From assembly GCA_018970845.1 (NCBI GenBank), contig JAGWVO010000013.1, positions 1 through 20,442 on the forward strand: a DNA stretch of 20,442 bases, given 5' to 3'. Shown here piece by piece: positions 7,934 to 15,459 of this stretch. The number at the start of each line of letters is the position of its first letter. The first letter of the stretch is position 1. Source of the stretch: Planctomycetota bacterium (GTDB taxonomy: Bacteria > Planctomycetota > Planctomycetia > Gemmatales > Gemmataceae). The position numbers and the translations under genes are program-made. The notes below the pieces were generated by a model that made no database searches, was not told the origin of the DNA, and saw only the letters and a program-made list of their open reading frames with translations.

Positions 7934-8437
7934 ATGGGCGATGACAAGGTGTTCGAGATCGGCAAGCACCGGGCCGTGTTGCCCGGCGGCCTGCTCTACG
8001 CCCCCGCGAACCACCTGTGGTGCGCCCCGGCGGGACATGCCGGCGCCTGGCGCTTCGGATTCACCAGCTACGCCTTGGCGCTCATGAAGGATATTTACTT
8101 CCTCGATTGGTCTCTTTCGGCCGGGATGCGGGTGGCCCAGTTGGGGCAGATCGGGCACATCGAGACATCCAAGGCGGAGTCCGACCTCTATTCGCCGATG
8201 GACGGCGTCGTCGGGCGGTTCAACGACCGGGCCCTGGCCGACCCCGCCATCGTGAACGCCGACGGGTATGGCGACGGCTGGCTGTACGAGATCGCCGGCG
8301 ACGCGGAACCGGCGCACTTCGTCGGCGCCGCGGCCTACCTCGAACACCTCCACGCCAACTGGGAAAACACCCAGAGGATGATCAAGGGCGGCATGAACCG
8401 CATCGTGGACGAGCCTTCGGAGGACGAGGACGCATGA
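7934..8437 (+). CDS. Orphan GcvH-like lipoyl carrier protein
   Basis: 167 residues, somewhat longer than classical glycine cleavage H protein (about 125-130). The H-protein core is clear: HLWCAPAG near the start, WRFGFTSYALALMKDIYFLD (about 37-56), the lipoylation motif ETSKAESDLYSPMDG with Lys80 as the predicted lipoyl site, and the DGYGDGWLYEI signature (about 113-123). The C-terminal 40 residues form an acidic, helical extension ending SEDEDA. Lipoylated H proteins carry aminomethyl groups in glycine cleavage, shuttle lipoate, or (LbpA type) serve sulfur-oxidising Hdr-like complexes. No gcvT, gcvP, lipoate ligase or hdr gene is present here, so this is an orphan carrier. The gap to the preceding stop is 28 bases, and its TGA overlaps the next ATG (ATGA at 8434-8437), indicating translational coupling with the ferredoxin protein. 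Inference: the lipoyl arm carries an intermediate or reducing equivalents for the flanking radical SAM enzymes. Confidence 0.92.
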   Translation: MGDDKVFEIGKHRAVLPGGLLYAPANHLWCAPAGHAGAWRFGFTSYALALMKDIYFLDWSLSAGMRVAQLGQIGHIETSKAESDLYSPMDGVVGRFNDRALADPAIVNADGYGDGWLYEIAGDAEPAHFVGAAAYLEHLHANWENTQRMIKGGMNRIVDEPSEDEDA

Positions 8438-9447
8438 GCCGGAACCGCGTGACCGTGGTGATTTCGCAGGCGCAGGGGAAGAATCCGGTGCGCAGGGGGC
8501 TCGAGGAGAGCCTTGCCGCGGCGCTGCTCATGGAACCGGGCGTGGAACTGTCGATCGTTCCGCACCTGTACGACATGGAACCGGGCCACACGGGCAGGCT
8601 TTTCCTGGAATCCGTGCCCGGCGACATGATCGTCATCGGATGGTTCTATCCGAGGGCGGGCTTCTGGCTTCTCGACCGCATGGGCGTCAAGGGCCGGGAG
8701 GGCTCAAGCCCCATGCATCCGGTGGCCGAGGATGACGGGGAATCCGACGAGGGCGACGAAAAACCCGAAAAGATGTCGCCCATCGGCGCGACCGGAACCA
8801 TTCCCGACCGGCAGATCACGCTGCTCGACCTGAGGGCCAAGCCCGGGCACGAGGCTTATGTGGAGGAGGTCAGGCGGATCATCGGGGAAGCGAAGGCCCG
8901 CCAGGAGGCCGCGAGGGCCTCGCGGCCCGCGGCGCTGGTGGAACTCGGCCTGCCCAAGCCCGCGCCGCTTCCCGACCCCGCGGCGCTCGCGGCGCCTCCC
9001 GCCGCCAGGCGCTGGTATCCGGTGATCGACTACAGCCGGTGCACCAACTGCATGCAGTGCCTCGACTTCTGCCTGTTCGGCGTCTACGGGGTCGATGGCG
9101 CGGAACGGATCGTCGTCGAGAGCCAGGACAACTGCAAGAAGGGCTGCCCGGCTTGCAGCCGGGTCTGCCCGGAGCAGGCGATCATGTTTCCCGAGTACAA
9201 GACTCCCGCGATCGCCGGGGCTCCCGTCGGCGCCGTCAGCGGCCTCAAGATCGACTTGTCGAAGCTGTTCGGCGGCGGCGACCCGATGGCCACGGCGGCC
9301 GCCGAGCGCGACCGCGAACTGGAGAAGGACGGCAGGCAGGCCGTGGGGCCGACCGTGGGCATGGCGCCCCGGAGGGCCGCGCGCGCCACCACTCCCCCCG
9401 ACGAGCTCGACGGGCTCGTCGATGCCCTGGACAAGCTCGATATTTGA
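8434..9447 (+). CDS. Two-[4Fe-4S] ferredoxin-domain protein with unrecognised N-terminal domain
   Basis: 337 residues; the ATG overlaps the stop of the lipoyl protein gene. Residues 195-255 form a dicluster ferredoxin: CTNCMQCLDFC (Cys203, 206, 209, 213) and CKKGCPACSRVCP (Cys234, 238, 241, 245). The second motif has three residues, not two, between the first two Cys. Residues 1-85 form an alpha/beta-looking domain (VTVVISQAQGK, GDMIVIGWFYPRAGFWLLDR) that I do not recognise. Residues 90-120 are an acidic, disordered linker, and 150-190 an Ala/Pro-rich linker. The C-terminal 80 residues are low-complexity, ending in DELDGLVDALDKLDI, a possible docking helix. Likely an electron carrier supplying one or both radical SAM proteins or reducing the lipoyl arm. 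The next gene's ribosome binding site begins at its stop codon. Confidence 0.9.
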   Translation: MSRNRVTVVISQAQGKNPVRRGLEESLAAALLMEPGVELSIVPHLYDMEPGHTGRLFLESVPGDMIVIGWFYPRAGFWLLDRMGVKGREGSSPMHPVAEDDGESDEGDEKPEKMSPIGATGTIPDRQITLLDLRAKPGHEAYVEEVRRIIGEAKARQEAARASRPAALVELGLPKPAPLPDPAALAAPPAARRWYPVIDYSRCTNCMQCLDFCLFGVYGVDGAERIVVESQDNCKKGCPACSRVCPEQAIMFPEYKTPAIAGAPVGAVSGLKIDLSKLFGGGDPMATAAAERDRELEKDGRQAVGPTVGMAPRRAARATTPPDELDGLVDALDKLDI

Positions 9448-9463
9448 AGGAGGGCATCCGCCC

Positions 9464-10651
9464 ATGCTCGCCAAGCTCGCCTACCGCGCCGCGACGGAAT
9501 TGTCACCCCGCCTCGCCGCCAAGGCCGCGCACCTCTGGGTCTACAAGGGCATGCTCGCGGTGCGTTCCTACCAGGCGCGGCTGGCGCGCAAGGAGATCTA
9601 TCCACCGTTCATGTTCGTGGCGCTCACCAACACCTGCAACTTGCGCTGCCATGGCTGCTGGGTCGAGAAGGAGGGCGAGGCGTTCCACCTTCCCCCCGGC
9701 GACCTCGACAACATCATCCGGTCGGGCAAGCGCCGCAGCGCCCACTACTACACCCTGCTGGGCGGCGAGCCGTTCATGCACAAGGGAATCTGGGACATCT
9801 TCAAGAGGCACGGCGACTGCTACTTCCAGGCCATCACCAACGGCATGCTGTTCACGGAGAGGAACGCCGACCGCGTCGCCGAGGCCGGCAATGTCACGCC
9901 GCTCATCTCCATCGATGGACTCCAGGCCAACAACGACCAGCGCCGGGGCGACGGCGTGCATGAGTCGGCGCTCGAGGGCATGGCCCGGCTCAAGAAGCGA
10001 GGCGTGATCTTCGGCACCGCCTGCACCATCACCAAGCAGAACCTGAACGAGGTGCTCTGCGACTCCTACCTCGAGGACATGATCCGCCGGGGCTGCATGT
10101 ATATCTGGTATTACTTCTACCGGCCGGTTGGCGAGGAGCCCCATCCGGAATACTGCCTGAGCCAGGACGACCTGGTGGAGGCCCGCAGGCGCATGGTGGC
10201 GCTCCGGCACAAGCACCCGATCATCATCATCGACACCTACTGGACGGCCGAGGGCGAGGCGTTCTGTCCCGCGGCCATGGGCATGGGGTTCCACATCGGC
10301 CCGCGCGGCAGCATCGAGATCTGCCCGCCGCTTTCCTTCGCCACCGACACGGTGCGCGACAATGGCGGCGACCTGGTGAAAACCATCTCCAGGAGCCGGT
10401 ACCTGCGGGAGTTCAAGGACTTCGTCTCATGCCGCACCAAGGGCTGCGTCATCCTCGAGAAGCCGCAGGAACTGCACGACTGGATCAAGGGGCATGGCGC
10501 GCGCGACTACTCCACGCGCGACGCCTTCGGCGAGCTGAACTCCATCAAGCCCAGGCACAGCCAGCACCTGCCTGGCCGGGAAATCCCGGAGTCGTCGTGG
10601 CTGTACTGGTTCCTCAAGAAGAATGTCTTCTTCGGAATGGGCGCGCTGTGA
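9464..10651 (+). CDS. Radical SAM protein with SPASM-like C-terminal cysteines
   Basis: 395 residues from ATG 9464, preceded by a strong AAGGAGGG at 9447-9454. The cluster motif CNLRCHGC (Cys58, 62, 65) follows the strand FMFVALTNT; the GGEP motif is at 100-103, and ITNGMLF and LISIDG mark the later barrel strands. After the barrel, FCPAAMGM (Cys268), GSIEICPPLSF (Cys287) and SCRTKGC (Cys323, Cys328) resemble a reduced SPASM or twitch auxiliary-cluster region, typical of enzymes modifying peptides or proteins or doing dehydrogenations. An amphipathic, basic N-terminal helix region (1-45) may contact membrane or partner. Sixteen bases separate it from the ferredoxin gene, so it is the last gene of the operon before a strong hairpin. 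It lacks evident anaerobic-sulfatase-maturase features. The substrate is unknown; candidates are the lipoyl protein, a lipid or a porphyrin-like molecule. Confidence 0.9.
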   Translation: MLAKLAYRAATELSPRLAAKAAHLWVYKGMLAVRSYQARLARKEIYPPFMFVALTNTCNLRCHGCWVEKEGEAFHLPPGDLDNIIRSGKRRSAHYYTLLGGEPFMHKGIWDIFKRHGDCYFQAITNGMLFTERNADRVAEAGNVTPLISIDGLQANNDQRRGDGVHESALEGMARLKKRGVIFGTACTITKQNLNEVLCDSYLEDMIRRGCMYIWYYFYRPVGEEPHPEYCLSQDDLVEARRRMVALRHKHPIIIIDTYWTAEGEAFCPAAMGMGFHIGPRGSIEICPPLSFATDTVRDNGGDLVKTISRSRYLREFKDFVSCRTKGCVILEKPQELHDWIKGHGARDYSTRDAFGELNSIKPRHSQHLPGREIPESSWLYWFLKKNVFFGMGAL

Positions 10652-10656
10652 CGGCC

Positions 10657-10686
10657 TCCGGCGGCGCCGCTTCGCGCGCCGCCGGG
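10657..10686. terminator. Strong GC hairpin between convergent genes, probable bidirectional terminator
   Basis: TCCGGCGGCGC (10657-10667) pairs with GCGCCGCCGGG (10676-10686) around an 8-base loop, giving 11 pairs with one T-G wobble. It sits alone between the radical SAM stop (10651) and the convergent MuiA-like stop (10709). There is no T-tract on either side, so intrinsic termination by the classical mechanism is not assured; it may act with Rho or stabilise 3' ends. Confidence 0.45.
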
Positions 10687-10708
10687 TTGGCAGATTCGGA
10701 ACAGGGCG

Positions 10709-12679
10709 TCAGCGGCTGCTGAAGCTGCCGATCGTCATTTTCTTGTCCAGCTCCATCTTGAATTCGTAATCGACCTTGAGCGCCTTTTCCCCGTATTGGC
10801 CCGGTTCCAGTTCCAGGTCCCAGCGAAGCAGGTTCTTCGGCCGGTCCTCGCGGAGGTACAGGGCGTCCCTCGACAATTCGGGTGACGACTTGCCGAGTGT
10901 GACGCTGACGGTTTCGCCCTCGGCGAGCGGAAGCCGGTCCCATACCTGAAGCCGGGCCTTTTCCTTGAGGTAGCTCGAGACGAGGATCCTGTAGTCGTAT
11001 TTGAGCACCTGGTTACCCCCCTGGGTCGCCTTGGACTTGTCCATCAGGTTGCGCTGGATCTGGATCTGGGGTTCGGCGCCGAAGCCGGCGACAAATGTTT
11101 GCCCCACGGCGACCAGCGGAAACCTCATGCGGCCGACAAAGTCGCCGCGATGGTACATGGTGGCCACGCCGGGGAGCAGGACGAAGTTGCTGGAATTGAC
11201 CATGCTGGCCTGTCGGTAGACATTCGGAGTCAGCACGGGAAGGGCCTTGTAGTAGATTTCCGACGGCAAGTCGAAGCGCGCGACCTCGAGCACCTGCTCA
11301 TCGTTGCGGGAGGAGATGGTGGTTTCACCATCAAGCCTGTAGGTGATGGTCGGCCCGTCGCCGGAGGTGGCGATCGGTTTTCCCTGCGACTTTTCATCGC
11401 TGGAAAGAATGAGTTCCCGGGCCTGGTCGAGGGCTCCGGCATAGTTCCAGATCGATGTGTTTCCCGTGTCGAGGCTGTTCTTGTTGAAGTCGTTCTGGGC
11501 CTTGAAACGCAAGGCCCGCGCGCCTTGCTCCAGCTCATCGATCGACTGGGCCCCGACCGGGTTGGCGACTTCCAGTTGTTCCGCGCGTCCCTCCAAGGCC
11601 TTCTTCAGGTTGTCGCGGTTAAGCATGGCGTTGGCGCCCGAAAGCGATTGGGCATTTTGGCCGCCGGGGACGGGGATTGCCTGGCCCATGCCGGCGTTGC
11701 CCCGCCCGCCAGGGCCGGCCATGCCGGGCGGATTGGGCACCGCGGGAACCGAGGTCACGGCCACGGCCAGGGCCTTCAGGTCGGGGGGAGCGGCGTTCAG
11801 CATCGGTTGCGCGTTGGAAAGGACCAGCTTGACACCCTTCCAGTCCTCGCCGGTCTGTTGGCTGATCGCGGCGAGGTATTCCATCTTGGTCGTGGCCTTC
11901 GCCTCGGTGCCGGAACGCAGGCGGTACTGCGGTTTCCATGAGGCGGCATCAACGAGGTAGCTCAGCCGGGCGTTGCCCTTGCCCGCCTCGGTGCGCTCCA
12001 CCACCAGCACCGCGTCCCTTTCGGTGCGATTGGATCCCGTGGCGATCTCCGATTTCTTCAGCTTCAGGAAGGCGAGCCTTTTGGCGTTCTCCTGCTGCTG
12101 CACGGTGTTCTCGTGGGATTGCTTGTTCTGCGCGCGCCTGAGGTCCATCACATATTCGGTCAGCTTGGTGATCTCCTTGGAATCCAGCTTTCCCTTCTCC
12201 GTCGCATGGGTGGTGCTGGCGGAGACGAAGGCCTCCATCTTCGTCAGGAAGGAGGTGTTGGACTCGATTGTCTTCGCCTCCGAGGCCAGTCGGAGGTTTT
12301 CCAGCAGGATCTTTTCCTCCTGGTCGTTCAGGTCGCGGACCTCCTTGCGGGTGTCCGACTCGACGGCCCTGCTGCGGTATCGGGTGGCCAGCACGCGAAT
12401 GCCATCGCTTCCCTCGCCATAAAGTGAATCGGCGACCACCGTCGGCGGCAGCGGAGTGACCACCAACTCATAAAACCCCTTCTCGGGAGGCAATGTCACC
12501 TCGCGGGTGACGAGCGCGGTGTCGGGGTAGACGGTGACTTGGATGATCTTGCTGGGCGCCGCCTTTTCCTTCACTTTTTCATCGTTGTTTTGCGCCAGCA
12601 GAACCGGGGCAAACAGAAGTGCGGCAGGACTCATCCTGCGTAACCAGAGCGCAACGGCGTGAACAATGGATCGGCCCAT
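10709..12679 (-). CDS. Secreted DUF4140/DUF4139 protein, MuiA (mucoidy inhibitor A)-like family
   Basis: 656 residues from ATG 12679; a TTG at 12694 would add five. Residues 1-30 look like a signal peptide (two Arg pairs, then SPAALLFAPVLLA). The N-terminal DUF4140 domain covers about 43-140, opening IIQVTVYPDTALVTREVTL. A helical, coiled-coil-prone region rich in Lys, Glu and Gln runs from about 110 to 215. The DUF4139 domain follows to the C-terminus, with LVDAASWKPQYRLR (about 242-255) as its typical entry. A Gly/Pro/Ala/Asn-rich insert (about 315-350) interrupts it, and the end (FKMELDKKMTIGSFSSR) forms the last strand. The family is widespread and poorly understood; the name comes from a locus affecting capsule (mucoid) production. 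It is likely periplasmic or surface-located. It is monocistronic by position, with an AT-rich candidate promoter at 12719-12775. Confidence 0.87.
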   Translation of the reverse strand: MGRSIVHAVALWLRRMSPAALLFAPVLLAQNNDEKVKEKAAPSKIIQVTVYPDTALVTREVTLPPEKGFYELVVTPLPPTVVADSLYGEGSDGIRVLATRYRSRAVESDTRKEVRDLNDQEEKILLENLRLASEAKTIESNTSFLTKMEAFVSASTTHATEKGKLDSKEITKLTEYVMDLRRAQNKQSHENTVQQQENAKRLAFLKLKKSEIATGSNRTERDAVLVVERTEAGKGNARLSYLVDAASWKPQYRLRSGTEAKATTKMEYLAAISQQTGEDWKGVKLVLSNAQPMLNAAPPDLKALAVAVTSVPAVPNPPGMAGPGGRGNAGMGQAIPVPGGQNAQSLSGANAMLNRDNLKKALEGRAEQLEVANPVGAQSIDELEQGARALRFKAQNDFNKNSLDTGNTSIWNYAGALDQARELILSSDEKSQGKPIATSGDGPTITYRLDGETTISSRNDEQVLEVARFDLPSEIYYKALPVLTPNVYRQASMVNSSNFVLLPGVATMYHRGDFVGRMRFPLVAVGQTFVAGFGAEPQIQIQRNLMDKSKATQGGNQVLKYDYRILVSSYLKEKARLQVWDRLPLAEGETVSVTLGKSSPELSRDALYLREDRPKNLLRWDLELEPGQYGEKALKVDYEFKMELDKKMTIGSFSSR

Positions 12680-12718
12680 GGGTGTGTCACTCAAGGGAAT
12701 GGGTTGGTGAAGTTTTGT

Positions 12719-12775
12719 ATTCTAGAGAAAATGGGAAGGCTAAATATATGAATATGAAGAAAAATTAATCATTTG
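12719..12775 (-). promoter_or_regulatory. AT-rich promoter region of the MuiA-like gene
   Basis: The most AT-rich patch outside the first 240 bases, lying between the HEAT gene stop and the MuiA-like start. On the minus strand it holds two -10-like hexamers, TATATT (12748-12743) and TAGAAT (12724-12719). A weak ATGATT lies 18 bases upstream of the first. The leader would be 30-60 bases. Match made by eye only. Confidence 0.3.
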
Positions 12776-12809
12776 TGCCGCTCCTATGGCGGAATGCCGG
12801 CGGGGGCGC

Positions 12810-13916
12810 CTAGCGAATCGACCCTTGCATGAAATGCCTGGCCAACCTGCTGACGGTGGGGCTGGGGTCGCCTTCGGCCATTTGCGATAGTCGCTCGTTG
12901 AAATCTGTTCCGCCCGCCTGGGCCATCGCGCGCGCCGCGGCCGACCTCACCGCCGGCGAGGTGTCGTGGCTGAGGCGCTTGAGCCACATTCCCACATCCA
13001 CCTGCGCGGGTCCGTCGAGGTGGTCGATCACTTCCAGCCGATGGACCGGGTTGGGATCGGCGATCAGCCGGCCGAGGCGGATCTGGTCGTCATTGAGTCC
13101 CCGGGCCACAAGGGCCGATCGGGCCAGGGCGGCATTCTGCTGGTCGGGGTCATGAAGCAAAGGCAGCAGGGCATCCTCGTTGAGAACCTCGGGATTGGGG
13201 CCCAGCACCAACAAGGCCCCCCGCCTCACCTCGGCCGAATGGCTTCCCAGGCAATGGGCCAATTCCTCGAGCATGGACAGCGGCCCCATGGCGGCCAGCG
13301 GAATGGCCGCCAACTGGACCTTCGGATCGGCATCGGCGATACCCGATCGGGCCAGTTCGCGGAACCGCGGCAGATTCTCGTTGGTGAGGCCGACCTTGGC
13401 CAGGGAGGTTGCCAGGCGAATGGTCGCGGCGCGAGGGCCCGCCTCTGGGTTCACCCTGCCCATCTCGACCAGCCTGTTCGCTCCCGCCATGAACTCGGGT
13501 GTCGGACGCGAGTCATCCGGCGTCCGCTCGAGCATGGAGGCGGCCCACAAGGCCGCCTGTTCCCGGCCCGCGGGAGGGCATGCCCTGTGGCCTTGCACCA
13601 ACTGTTCAATCACCTGGGCCATGGCGGCGTCGGCGGCGGCACCGCCTTCGCGGCCCACTTGCGACAAGGCTTCTCCCAAAATGGCCGCCCGCTCCGGGTC
13701 GTTTTCCTCGACAAGGATCTCGGCCAACTGCCGGCACGATGCCGACGGATGTCGCGCCAGTTCATCCATCACAATGGCGCGGGACTGGGGATCCGCGGCC
13801 AACAGTTGTCGCACGCGCCACCAGGCCACGGCGCGATCGATCCCCAGGAAGAACAGGCACCCCCCGGCAACCAAGCCGACCGCCAGGGTCCATCCCGCCA
13901 TCGACCTGATCTTCAT
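12810..13916 (-). CDS. Membrane-anchored HEAT-repeat protein
   Basis: 368 residues from ATG 13916, chosen because GGGAGAG lies 5 bases upstream; the frame stays open to 14357 but that stretch overlaps the divergent pseudokinase gene. Residues 8-27 (GWTLAVGLVAGGCLFFLGID) form a signal anchor. The rest is alpha-helical repeat, with HEAT-like units around ADPKVQLAAIPLAAMG, SHSAEVRRGALLVLG, DPNPVHRLEVIDHLDG, DTSPAVRSAAARAMAQ and DPSPTVSRLARHFM. HEAT repeats mediate protein binding; no catalytic motif was seen. It is divergent from the pseudokinase across 129 bases, so the two may be co-regulated. Its ribosome-binding leader (GGGAGAGTCGTCATG) is nearly identical to that of the ARPP-1-like gene (GGGAGATTCGTCATG), possibly by chance. 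The exact partner and function are unknown. Confidence 0.82.
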   Translation of the reverse strand: MKIRSMAGWTLAVGLVAGGCLFFLGIDRAVAWWRVRQLLAADPQSRAIVMDELARHPSASCRQLAEILVEENDPERAAILGEALSQVGREGGAAADAAMAQVIEQLVQGHRACPPAGREQAALWAASMLERTPDDSRPTPEFMAGANRLVEMGRVNPEAGPRAATIRLATSLAKVGLTNENLPRFRELARSGIADADPKVQLAAIPLAAMGPLSMLEELAHCLGSHSAEVRRGALLVLGPNPEVLNEDALLPLLHDPDQQNAALARSALVARGLNDDQIRLGRLIADPNPVHRLEVIDHLDGPAQVDVGMWLKRLSHDTSPAVRSAAARAMAQAGGTDFNERLSQMAEGDPSPTVSRLARHFMQGSIR

Positions 13917-14045
13917 GACGACTCTCCCTGCCGGCCTCGGGCGAAGACGATACACCCGCCGCGGAATTCGTCGCAAGCGCAGCGCCGCAACCTGAAAGAG
14001 GGGGTAAGATGGATAAGGATATTCCCGCGTTTCGCGAGTTTTTCC

Positions 14046-15317
14046 ATGTCTCCCTGGACGGTTTGGATCGAAAACCTGGCCCGGGGCATCGCCGAAGTGG
14101 CGATGCCGGGGCTCACGGCGCGATCCTCCCTTGAAAAGCACATCCTGGCGGGGATCGACCAGATCCACGCCAGGGTGGCATCGAGGCAAAAACCTTCCGA
14201 GCGGGGCAAGGCCCTGGCCAAGGGATTGGCCATGCCCTCGGCGCTGATGCGCGCGCGCGTCCGCGACCTGGCGCGCGGCTGGACATGGCTTCCCGACAAG
14301 AATGAAAAGCAGGCGCTTGCCGGTTACCTTTGCCATGTCATGAGCCAGGCCAGGCACAGGGCCGCCTCCCTCGGTTCGCCCCTGGGCCGGAAAGCCTCAA
14401 AGCCGATGACCCAGGAAGAACCGGCCCAACTGCTCGACCTTCTGCCCTTGAGGCAACCGGGCAACGAACCGGGACAGGAAACCGGTGGCTACCGCCTCAA
14501 GCGGTTCCGCTTCGCCACGGCCACGACCGAGTACTGGAAGGCGACCATGATCAACAAGGGGGAAGTCGTTTCCCTGGCGATCATTCGGAACAGGAAGGCC
14601 CGCGAGGAGTTCGCCACCCTCGCCGAGCGGATCAACCGTTTCAGGCGCCTCGGACATCCGGCCATCCAGCGGCTTCTCAGCCACGGCCAGGACGATTCGC
14701 AGGCCCACATCGCATGGGCCTACGAGCGGGCGGTTCCCCTGACCGCCGTTTCCGCAATCTGGGATCCGGGAGATGATAAAATCAACCCGGCGCGGGTGGG
14801 GCGCTGGATCCGTCGAGTGGCCCGGTCGCTGGCCTTCCTTCACGGTCGCGACAATCCCGAGGCCCACGGCGGCCTGATGCCCTCGAACCTGGTGCTCGCC
14901 CGTCAGGGTCGCGGCTGGAAAATCCACTTGTCGGAAACGGGATGGGCGGATGTCGAGGCCGCCCACCTCATCAAGGTCAGGAACCTCTCGGCGATGAAGG
15001 TTGGCAGGCGCATGCATGAGATTCGCGGTGGGTGGGCGGCGCATTACGCCTCCCCGTCACGGCTGGAGGGTAACGCGCCCGTGCCCTCTGATGATGTGTT
15101 TGCCCTGGGTGTGGTTTGGTACCAGATGGTGATGGGCCAGTGGGACCTGCCGGCTCCCAAGGGCCTCGACTGGGTGGACAAGGCGCTCGACCGCGGCTTG
15201 CCCGTGGAGCATGGCAAGTTGCTTGGCAAGTGCCTGCAGGCCGATCCCTCCAAGAGGCCTGCCGATGCCCAGGCCCTCCTGGCGGCACTGAACAGCCTCA
15301 AGCTGGGCAAGGACTGA
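14046..15317 (+). CDS. Kinase-fold protein with degenerate catalytic site (pseudokinase)
   Basis: 423 residues from ATG 14046; no good ribosome site is visible, and the frame is open far upstream, but those residues look non-coding. Residues 1-145 are helical, Ala- and Arg-rich, and of no recognised family. Residues about 150-418 follow the Hanks-type Ser/Thr kinase pattern, yet each catalytic position is changed. The beta3 Lys is Ala178 (EVVSLAIIR), HRD is HGG (274-276), the loop Lys is Met278 (GLMPSNLVL, Asn281 kept), DFG is ETG (297-299), and APE is PSR (337-339). Structural marks remain: DVFALG (350-355, the helix F Asp) and CLQADPSKRP (396-405). It is therefore probably not a phosphotransferase but a binding or scaffold protein. 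It is divergent from the HEAT protein, another interaction module. Three hairpins follow its stop. No transmembrane segment was seen. Confidence 0.87.
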   Translation: MSPWTVWIENLARGIAEVAMPGLTARSSLEKHILAGIDQIHARVASRQKPSERGKALAKGLAMPSALMRARVRDLARGWTWLPDKNEKQALAGYLCHVMSQARHRAASLGSPLGRKASKPMTQEEPAQLLDLLPLRQPGNEPGQETGGYRLKRFRFATATTEYWKATMINKGEVVSLAIIRNRKAREEFATLAERINRFRRLGHPAIQRLLSHGQDDSQAHIAWAYERAVPLTAVSAIWDPGDDKINPARVGRWIRRVARSLAFLHGRDNPEAHGGLMPSNLVLARQGRGWKIHLSETGWADVEAAHLIKVRNLSAMKVGRRMHEIRGGWAAHYASPSRLEGNAPVPSDDVFALGVVWYQMVMGQWDLPAPKGLDWVDKALDRGLPVEHGKLLGKCLQADPSKRPADAQALLAALNSLKLGKD

Positions 15318-15327
15318 GCCACGGCAC

Positions 15328-15349
15328 GGCGCGTTTTCCAAAAGGCGCC
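15328..15349. repeat. Inverted repeat 1 of a GGCGC hairpin series
   Basis: GGCGCGTTTTCCAAAAGGCGCC folds on itself: GGCGC/GCGCC, one G-G mismatch, then TTT/AAA around a 4-base loop. It begins 11 bases after the pseudokinase stop. It may act as part of a terminator, but no T-tract follows. Confidence 0.55.
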
Positions 15350-15368
15350 AAGAACCACGCGCATTCCC

Positions 15369-15391
15369 GGCGCCGTTTTCCAACGGGTGCC
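15369..15391. repeat. Inverted repeat 2, diverged copy of repeat 1
   Basis: It reads GGCGCCGTTTTCCAAC, then GGGTGCC, and folds with GGCGCC/GGTGCC (one G-T wobble), a one-base bulge and GTT/AAC. It shares the core GTTTTCCAA and the flanking GGCGC and GCCA with repeat 1, starting 41 bases after it, so the two look like diverged tandem copies. Confidence 0.55.
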
Positions 15392-15425
15392 ACGGAAACC
15401 TGGCGGATCAATCATCAGTTGTTTG

Positions 15426-15459
15426 ACCGGAATGACAAGGCGCTTCACAATGCGCCGGT
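15426..15459 (+). other. Two mutually exclusive stems upstream of the sulfatase gene
   Basis: GGCGC (15439-15443) can pair with GCGCC (15452-15456). Alternatively ACCGG (15426-15430) can pair with CCGGT (15455-15459). The two stems share bases 15455-15456, so only one can form. The element lies about 27 bases before the sulfatase start and could influence expression, but this is only suggestive. Confidence 0.25.

Noticed and set aside
6978..8087. Long + strand frame (369 codons) overlapping the radical SAM gene
   Set aside because: The product is Arg/Gly-rich with no domain, and the overlapped frame carries the radical SAM and lipoyl motifs.
7934..8437. GcvH-like gene as evidence for a glycine cleavage system
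   Set aside because: No gcvT or gcvP is nearby and the neighbours are radical SAM and ferredoxin genes.
9464..10651. Second radical SAM protein as the anaerobic sulfatase maturase for the sulfatase at 15486
   Set aside because: It has fewer C-terminal Cys than maturases, is about 5 kb from the sulfatase, and belongs to a different operon.
12966..14045. Upstream extension of the pseudokinase frame (360 codons)
   Set aside because: It lies opposite the HEAT gene, its product is His/Gln/Arg-rich without a domain, and the divergent gene has the better start and ribosome site.
14009..14134. Short frame starting ATG 14009 behind a good GAGGGGG site
   Set aside because: It stops after 41 codons in another frame than the pseudokinase and shows no domain; a leader peptide is possible but unsupported.
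14046..15317. Active Ser/Thr kinase
   Set aside because: The beta3 Lys, HRD Asp and DFG Asp positions are all substituted.
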